From Perca fluviatilis (Eukaryota; Chordata; Actinopteri; Perciformes; Percidae): 64,000 nucleotides of DNA. The DNA lies in the NCBI RefSeq assembly GCF_010015445.1, contig NC_053112.1, positions 3,368,749 through 3,432,748 on the forward strand, in the 5' to 3' direction. The first letter of the stretch is position 1, and the number at the start of each line of letters is the position of its first letter. This document shows, piece after piece, positions 60,101 to 64,000 of this stretch. The notes under the pieces are model-generated. The model saw only the letters and a list, made by a program, of their open reading frames with translations. It was not told where the DNA came from and searched no databases. The translations under genes and the position numbers were made by a program.

Positions 60101-60743
60101 AAGGGCCAAACATCTTGAGTTAATTAACATGCTTTTATTTAATCAGAAAGTCAAATATCTCCGACTGTATTATTGTATATCTCAAAGAGTCTTCTCGCTT
60201 ACAGTTTGGTCCACATAAAATCCTTAAAAAGTCAGCAAAAAAGTTCCATAGCCACCGTAGAAAAACGTGACAAAAAACGTTGAAAAAGCAACAAAAAGTA
60301 GGCAGAACCTAAATTGATATGCGGGCCGGATCAAAATCTGCGTGGGGCCGGATTTTGCCCGTGGGCCTCGAGTTAGACACGTGTGACGTAGAATAACGCA
60401 GAATGTTTTCCGCAGATTTGAACCAAAATTTGGGGAGGAGGCCTCGAGGAAGACCCAGGACTAGGCGGAGGGATCATATCTCCACCCTGGCCTGGGCAAC
60501 CCCTTCTATTACATATTATTTAGACAACGGTACAATATTTGCTGTTATCACAAAGTCCATGACGTCCGATTTTGATTCTGAATTATCAGAAAATCACTCA
60601 AAGAAAAACAGAGAATCAAACACGGGCTGAGAACATGATGTAATCTGCATAATATCTATTATTGAAATAGTTTGGTTTATTGTGTTTACTCTCAATTATG
60701 TCACACAGTTTAACTCTACAATACATTTAAAACAAACCTATAT

Positions 60744-60790
<47 letters not shown>

Positions 60791-63335
60791 GCTGCTGTTA
60801 GACACATCGCAAACCTCACAGGATGTTTTTAACGTTATGATAAAGAATATCATTTTATATATGTATGATATTCTTTATCATAACATTAAAAACATCCTGT
60901 GAGGTTTGCGATATGTCTAACAGCAGCTGTTCTTCTCCTTCTTCTCCTTCTCCTCCTTCTTCTTCTCCTCTGCAGGGATCAGGAAGCGAGACAGAGTCCG
61001 AGCAGCCGTTTGAAAGGTGAAAAAACTGAACGCATTATTTCTTTAAACGTTATTTTTACGTTTTGTTAAACGCATTCTCAATAACGCCAGGAACAGAATC
61101 TATCGTACAATACTAGCAGACCTACAAGCTTCATGACGCAGTTTTTTACAACTTTAAAAAAAAAGTTTAACATTTTATGTTTTGTTTTTGTCACGTTATG
61201 TTCATGGTTTTTTTATGGTTTCTCCGTGTCTGACGTTGATGTTACGTTTTGACGCTGAGTTCCTTGTGTGCCGTGTCTGACGTTGAGTTTTGTGTTTGTC
61301 AGTCTGGAGGAAGACTCTCAGCTGCTGCGTCTGGAGGAAGAACTGCACACGCTCAGAGACGAGCTGCAGCAGGCTCGTAACCACGGCAACGTGAGTCCAA
61401 ATCACACACCTTACCATCCTATAGAGCTTTTTGCACCGCAATATTTTTATATTATTATATTGTGTGTGCTGCTGTGCGTCCCTGTGTGTGCAACAAGCAT
61501 AGTGTGCGTGCGCTGTGCACGAGCCTAGGAGCATTTTACTAATGCTCTGTTAAAATAACAATGAAATGCTGCGTTATTGACTTTAGACCAGGTTTTTGTT
61601 GATCAATGGAGCGATCACTTCCCACTGCTTCAAGACGGCAATACTCACAGAATGCACCTGAACACACCTCCCTCTAAGACCAGCACGCCCAGAATGCACC
61701 TGAACACACCTCCCTGTAAGACCAGCACGTCCAGAATGCACCTGAACACACCTCCCCTGTAAGACCAGCACGCCCAGAATGCACCTGAACACACCTCCCC
61801 TGTAAGACCAGCACACCCAGAATGCACCTGAACACACCTCCCTGTAAGACCAGCATGCCCAGAATGCACCTGAACACACCTCCCTGTAAGACCAGCATGC
61901 CCAGAATGCACCTGACCACACCTCCCTGTAAGACCAGCAGAATGCACCTGAACACACCTCCCCTGTAAGACCAGCACACCCAGAATGCACCTGAACACAC
62001 CTCCCTGTAAGACCAGCATGCCCAGAATGCACCTGAGCACACCTCCCTGTAAGACCAGCGCGCCCAGAATGCACCTGAACACACCTCCCTGTAAGACCAG
62101 CAGAATGCACCTGAACACACCTCCCTGTAAGACCAGCACGCCCAGAATGCACCTGAACACACCTCCCTGTAAGACCAGCAGAATGCACCTGAACACACCT
62201 CCCTGTAAGACCAGCACGCCCAGAATGCACCTGAACACACCTCCCTGTAAGACCAGCACGCCCAGAATGCCCCTGAACACACCTCCCTGTAAGACCAGCA
62301 TGCCCAGAATGCACCTGAACACACCTCCCTGTAGGACCAGCACGCCCAGAATGCACCTGAACACACCTCCCTGTAAGACCAGCAGAATGCACCTGAACAC
62401 ACCTCCCTGTAAGACCAGCACGCCCAGAATGCACCTGAACACACCTCCCTGTAAGACCAGCACGCCCAGAATGCCCCTGAACACACCTCCCTGTAAGACC
62501 AGCATGCCCAGAATGCACCTGAACACACCTCCCTGTAGGACCAGCACGCCCAGAATGCACCTGAACACACCTCCCTGTAGGACCAGCACGCCCAGAATGC
62601 ACCTGAACACACCTCCCTGTAGGACCAGCACGCCCAGAATGCACCTGAACACACCTCCCTGTAAGACCAGCAGGCCTATGGGCCACAGATGGGCGCAGGT
62701 GCATTTGTTATTTAAACAACGTGGGCGCTGGACGGGAAACTGACAACTGTGTCAGTCTTAAACTAGCAAAGACACTTGGGTCGGGCTTTGTGCTGAAAGT
62801 AGTAACACAGCTAACAAACTAGCAAACTTTATGTAGAAGTTAAGTGAGATTAGGTAAAAAGATTGTTTCTAAAACAATAGATTGTATAAATTCTATTGCA
62901 GTAAAATAAGATACTTGTGACGGACACATTATTGAACATACCTGTCCAACAGTAAGATTTGTCCAGTTTTGACACTGTAAGCGTGCTTATCAAGTCTTCT
63001 GTTACCTTATTAAAGTTCTTTATGACAGAGCAGATCTGACTTTTCTTCCTTCATGTTGTGTTCAGGAGCTGCAGGACAAAATGGCGACGCTTTCGGCGGA
63101 GGAGCGTCAGAGCGAGCAGCGAGAGGCAGAGCTTAAAGCAGCGCTGGTCAGTTTAACAAATATCAAACATCTGAAACATTCCAGCGCTGTAGTGTAATGT
63201 AACTAAGTACTGCTGTGTAATGAACTAACGGTATCTTTACAGGCTGAAGCCGAGTCCAGGTTTGCGTCTCTGCGTCTGGACTTCCAGGCGTCGCTGCAGG
63301 TTCTGTTTCCCGGCGTCTCTGTGGAGGCGGAGAAG
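44645..63335 (+). CDS. rrbp1: RRBP1 (ribosome-binding protein 1, p180), gene span, 3' end outside
   Basis: Fifteen coding exons listed separately. RRBP1 is an ER membrane protein with an N-terminal membrane anchor, a basic ribosome-binding region and a long coiled coil. Seen in order: a disturbed N-terminal exon (MVFEGFKVIWVLAL-like anchor, then Glu-Pro repeats and KKKKK), a VELSAALETVAKEVLVMAVA block matching the RRBP1 linker, SKKKKSKNK, QKGDPLSNLKKQLEEKEKLL, QLENGPNAQLARLQQENSIL and RDALNQATSQAE, all strongly RRBP1-like, then coiled coil. Phases agree at every junction except after exon 1. The mammalian decapeptide repeat (NQGKKAEG type) is absent. Kinectin, the paralogue, fits less well. 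Confidence 0.92.
45375..45790. repeat. 45-bp minisatellite, about nine copies
   Basis: Unit tatatgctaagtgtgtgtat + agttacagtatatacacaca + gctta. The inner tgtgtgtatag...tatacacaca is an inverted repeat, so each unit can form a small hairpin. In an RRBP1 intron. Confidence 0.95.
45832..46694. mobile_element. hAT-like element of the TAGGGCTGGGCGATA family, copy 2
   Basis: Starts TAGGGCTGGGCGATATGG, ends ATATTGCCCTGCTCTA. Flanks GTATATTA and TTATATTA match 7 of 8. A second element is nested inside at about 46140-46560. Confidence 0.85.
46140..46560. mobile_element. nested non-autonomous element related to 8104-8735
   Basis: The right part (gccacttgactttaggaaag, then tggcgtgtatgtttacacaa) is the reverse complement of the left part of the element at 8104. 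tttcctaaacccaacc at 46196 also matches. Confidence 0.7.
46794..46985 (+). CDS. rrbp1: RRBP1 exon (linker and Lys-rich)
   Basis: Acceptor tgatcttag, donor gtgagt. Encodes AKVELSAALETVAKEVLVMA, VAPVGDVSPVNVVSEVTKEP and SSKKKKSKNKAEP. Ends in phase 1. Confidence 0.9.
47498..47646 (+). CDS. rrbp1: RRBP1 exon
   Basis: Acceptor tctctttaag, donor gtagat. Encodes VSNSADSSLLLPYGELLSAV, STMTLSDHEMHKLTEVLNQK and AGVRHESWQL, equivalent to the mammalian segment ending in ...EKAGVxxxxW. Confidence 0.92.
47835..48240. mobile_element. non-autonomous DNA element, family copy 2 (inverted to 14035)
   Basis: gaccttcctccacagagctg ... aatccaccggaggttagaac matches 14035-14425 reversed. A (gaca)n expansion at 48113-48140 duplicated the agtctagctagctgt segment. 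Confidence 0.8.
48275..49015. mobile_element. GTTCA-rich non-autonomous element
   Basis: Begins gttgggaaagttcactttct; both ends are crowded with gaactagttca, agttcatagttca, cgttcaatgaacg. Inverted-repeat-rich ends without an ORF. In an RRBP1 intron. Confidence 0.6.
49088..49473. mobile_element. TTAA-type MITE, TTAACCCTCCTGTTGTCC family
   Basis: Starts TTAACCCTCCTGTTGTCCTC and gggtcaaatttgaccc; ends gacaacacacaaggcTTAA. The interior has a second gacccattttcaaaaagt. Confidence 0.75.
49523..49645 (+). CDS. rrbp1: RRBP1 exon
   Basis: Acceptor acttgttag, donor gtgagc. Encodes ACQKGDPLSNLKKQLEEKEK and LLTAEQESAATAKTRLRDIS K. Start of the conserved coiled coil. Confidence 0.95.
49780..50155. mobile_element. 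interspersed element, family copy 1
   Basis: Shares long stretches with 59315-59770 (cctgaccagccag, cttcagtgccattctttgtt / cttcagagcagttctttgtt, ctccaagtcttccagag). Includes cagcagcagc. No ORF of its own. Confidence 0.8.
50245..50814. mobile_element. TTAA-type MITE (piggyBac-like), copy 2
   Basis: TTAA at 50245-50248 and 50811-50814. Termini AGTGCCCATATTATG / ATTATATGGGCGCT. About 90% similar by eye to 22525-23095 over the shared part. Confidence 0.9.
50878..51030 (+). CDS. rrbp1: RRBP1 exon
   Basis: Acceptor ttctacag, donor gtatgg. 51 codons: ELGAEKSKTASLDARLKAEL, SAQVQKVDAMRAKMEAANQE and HLKHTQQLNQK. Confidence 0.94.
52020..52138 (+). CDS. rrbp1: RRBP1 exon whose donor is repeated downstream
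   Basis: Acceptor ctggaacag. Encodes IGSLQDQLENGPNAQLARLQ and QENSILRDALNQATSQAES, almost identical to mammalian RRBP1. Ends AG; the true donor gtaaca at 52139 gives AG/G with the next exon. Confidence 0.96.
52110..52361. repeat. 36-bp array copying the RRBP1 exon end and donor
   Basis: Seven successive gagagcag/gtaac junctions, with donors at 52139, 52175, 52211, 52247, 52284, 52320 and 52356. The unit is the last about 28 exon bases plus about 8 intron bases. One unit is 37 bp. Confidence 0.96.
52460..53000. mobile_element. interspersed element in an RRBP1 intron
   Basis: gccgattttagaccc and its counterpart ctgatcttagaatcgcccct bracket about 540 bp without coding potential, resembling non-autonomous fish elements with ends of the form gattctaagacc. 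Ends uncertain. Confidence 0.45.
53422..53575 (+). CDS. rrbp1: RRBP1 exon
   Basis: Acceptor ctctccctgcag, donor gtcaga. Encodes RQNAELARLRQDCVRLGREL, TERTDALRADEERRKSLEAK and MAAAEQELAKAQ. Confidence 0.95.
53620..53857. mobile_element. TTAA-type MITE, TTAACCCTCCTGTTGTCC family
   Basis: TTAACCCTTGTGTTGCC ... ccgaggacaacaggacggTTAA, with gggtcaaatttgaccc near the right end. Confidence 0.78.
53919..54015 (+). CDS. rrbp1: RRBP1 exon
   Basis: Acceptor ttgtgcag, donor gtgagt. Encodes LAREDTERALQKRLEEVRLE and LNASKQEAAAVS, matching the ...EALQKRLDEV... block of RRBP1. Confidence 0.93.
54799..54878 (+). CDS. rrbp1: RRBP1 exon
   Basis: Acceptor tgtatctcag, donor gtaata. Encodes EQQGALESRETELQELKVQL and ENQAAVQ. 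Confidence 0.9.
55472..55509 (+). CDS. rrbp1: RRBP1 micro-exon (38 bp)
   Basis: Acceptor gtgcgtgcag, donor gtaact. Encodes VERSSEVEQLKN and AG of the next codon. Phases fit both sides. Confidence 0.85.
55602..55697 (+). CDS. rrbp1: RRBP1 exon
   Basis: Acceptor acttcctgtcag, donor gtcaga. Encodes SVQRRDEQVVSLEAELTQLR and AELQLLTSSQSQ. Confidence 0.9.
56105..57903. mobile_element. hAT-like element nested in copy 3
   Basis: Inverted ends CAGGGCATGAAGTTAAC / TTAATTTCATGCCCTG. Flanks CTCATATC and CTCAAATC (7 of 8). It contains the foldback at 56806-57479. Remnants of coding sequence not recognised. Confidence 0.85.
56806..57479. mobile_element. TTAA-flanked foldback element, family copy 2
   Basis: TTAAAGTGATGG ... 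CCATCACTTTAA; mirrored arms as in 29702-30583. It is the third level of a three-deep nest. Confidence 0.88.
58202..58274 (-). tRNA. tRNA-Lys (anticodon TTT)
   Basis: A 73-nt cloverleaf on the minus strand: acceptor GCCTGGA/TTCAGGC with discriminator G, D stem GCTC/GAGC, anticodon stem TCAGA/TCTGA around loop CTTTTAA, T arm CAGGG-TTCAAGT-CCCTG. A- and B-box sequences are canonical. The acceptor carries a T-A pair where the common vertebrate form has C-G, a compensated change. No intron. The first TTTT downstream is about 45 bases away. Antisense in an RRBP1 intron. Confidence 0.93.
58583..58961. mobile_element. MITE with GGCCGGTTACACACTG ends
   Basis: TTAAGGCCGGTTACACACTG at the left and CAGTGTGTAACCGGCCTAA at the right, perfectly inverted. 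The interior has mirrored cgtggcgtgagcgtggcg / ccacgcagctgacacgc. No ORF. Confidence 0.88.
59315..59770. mobile_element. interspersed element, family copy 2
   Basis: Matches 49780-50155; contains (cag)n at 59618-59638 and ends near gatgtctgggctaat. Confidence 0.8.
59901..59952 (+). CDS. rrbp1: RRBP1 exon (acidic)
   Basis: Acceptor ttgtgtcatcag, donor gtacgt. Encodes RVKEEEEEEAAGEQTQKD. Phases fit both neighbours. Confidence 0.82.
60085..60390. mobile_element. hAT-like remnant related to 1250-1835
   Basis: caaagtcaacttcactaagg ... gatgcgggccggatcaaaat and gggcctcgagttagacacgt, the same end type as at 1250 and 1790. Confidence 0.5.
60787..60931. repeat. near-perfect 145-bp hairpin
   Basis: Left arm aacagctgctgttagacaca ... 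and right arm ...tgtctaacagcagctgtt pair over about 62-66 bp with two visible mismatches and a loop of roughly 15-20 AT-rich bases. A (TA)n tract precedes it at 60745-60785. Ends 45 bases before the acceptor of exon 60976. Confidence 0.93.
60976..61016 (+). CDS. rrbp1: RRBP1 micro-exon (41 bp)
   Basis: Acceptor ctcctctgcag after a long ctt-rich tract, donor gtgaaa. Encodes GSGSETESEQPFE and AG. Phases fit. Confidence 0.82.
61303..61390 (+). CDS. rrbp1: RRBP1 exon
   Basis: Acceptor tgtttgtcag, donor gtgagt. Encodes SLEEDSQLLRLEEELHTLRD and ELQQARNHGN, a regular coiled coil. Confidence 0.92.
61645..62680. repeat. 42-bp minisatellite derived from a transposon segment
   Basis: About 25 units of aagaccagcacgcccagaat + gcacctgaacacacctccct + gt, some shortened to about 33 bp. 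The unit matches the single segment in the element at 822-1070 (reverse strand), and the element's remainder follows the array at 62680-62810. Long open frames on both strands are repeat artefacts. Confidence 0.96.
62681..62900. mobile_element. remainder of the element that seeded the 42-bp array
   Basis: gggcgcaggtgcatttgtta, then gacgggaaactgacaactgt, equals the reverse complement of 850-960. Confidence 0.8.
63066..63146 (+). CDS. rrbp1: RRBP1 exon
   Basis: Acceptor gttgtgttcag, donor gtcagt. 27 codons: ELQDKMATLSAEERQSEQRE and AELKAAL. Confidence 0.92.
63243..63335 (+). CDS. rrbp1: RRBP1 exon, last in window
   Basis: Acceptor tatctttacag, donor gttggt. 31 codons: AEAESRFASLRLDFQASLQV and LFPGVSVEAEK, equivalent to the mammalian break in the coiled coil around ...LLPELSV.... 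The gene continues beyond 64000. Confidence 0.9.
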
Positions 63336-63469
63336 GTTGGTCGGCTGCTTCCTGTTTACATATTTATATATTTATAAAACGGGAAGCTCAAATCAAGCAG
63401 TCTGATTGGTTCATAGCTGGGATATTATCATATGCAACGGTTCCTGTGCACAATAAGTATTAAGTGTTA

Positions 63470-63925
63470 AAACAAAACAGGGAGGGAATACGTTCATCTG
63501 CACACACCGCCAGGGGGGGAAAATGTTTGTCTGTACACACTGCCAGGGAGGGAATGCTTTCATCTGCACACACCGCCAGGGAGGGAAGGCATTCGTCTGC
63601 ACACACCACCTGGGGGGAAGACGTTAGTCTGCACACACCGCCAGGGAGGGAAGACATTAGTCTGCACACACCGCCAGGGGGAAGACGTTAGTCTGCACAC
63701 ACCGCCAGGGGGGGAAGACGTTAGTCTGCACACACTGGCAGGGACGGAAGACATTACTCTGCACACACCGCCGGGGGGAAGACGTTAGTCTGCACACACC
63801 GCCAGGGGGGAAGACGTTACTCTGCACACACCGCCAGGGGGGAAGACGTTAGTCTGCAGACACCACCGGGGAGGAAAGACGTTAGTCTGCATACACCACC
63901 AGGGGGGAAGACGTTAGTATATATA
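63470..63925. repeat. 31-32-bp minisatellite, about fourteen copies
   Basis: Unit gtctgcacacaccgccaggg + gggaagacgtta with variants. In the RRBP1 intron after exon 63335; ends in a short (TA)n. Confidence 0.95.
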
Positions 63926-64000
63926 TATATAAAACTTTATCGCCTTTAAATTATCGCCCTCAAACCAAAGAACAAGTGAGGAATCATTATGGCGATCCAG

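Noticed and set aside
61583..62704. 373-codon open frame on the minus strand and a 252-codon one on the plus strand
   Set aside because: Both run through the 42-bp minisatellite. Several frames are open at once because 42 is divisible by three; there is no domain or splice context.

Overview
This window is from a ray-finned fish nuclear genome, probably a percomorph. The introns are GT-AG, the DNA-transposon and LINE content is dense and varied, and micro/minisatellites are abundant. The order KAT14 - PET117 - RRBP1 matches genes that lie near one another on human chromosome 20p. There is no prokaryotic content.

Layout. 1-9.7 kb is a transposon yard. It holds a LINE RT scrap, a spliced transposon-associated gene (393-3792), its zinc-finger/transposase-like partner broken by two stops and a frameshift (3811-6257), an L2 tail, and a Tx1-like LINE interrupted by another element. 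9.8-13.6 kb (minus) is a CD209-like type II C-type lectin receptor, six exons, with the last CTLD exon missing. 15.4-31.2 kb (minus) is KAT14 (ATAC-complex acetyltransferase), eleven exons recognised; one intron holds a 4.2-kb 24-bp minisatellite and another appears to be a complete hAT-like element. 31.2-40.04 kb is an 8.8-kb minisatellite carrying co-amplified PIF/Harbinger copies. 40.3-41.45 kb (minus) is PET117, complete in two exons. 42.5-64 kb (plus) is RRBP1: promoter, a probable 5' UTR exon, and fifteen coding exons running off the right edge. A tRNA-Lys(TTT) lies antisense in one RRBP1 intron.

The main unusual observation is that several tandem arrays start exactly at, or within a few bases of, exon boundaries and copy the splice site itself. 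KAT14 has an array of about 170 units, each repeating the exon end plus its GTAA donor. RRBP1 has seven consecutive donors built the same way. In both, using any donor after the first would put a TAA stop in frame. A second highlight is a KAT14 intron whose two ends are transposon terminal repeats flanked by an 8-bp near-identical target duplication, which suggests the intron arose by transposon insertion into coding sequence.

Two exons (KAT14 23115-23494 and RRBP1 44645-45124) have lengths that break the otherwise perfect exon-phase chain, and the 37.8-39 kb repeat section looks full of deletions. Residual assembly errors are therefore likely in places.
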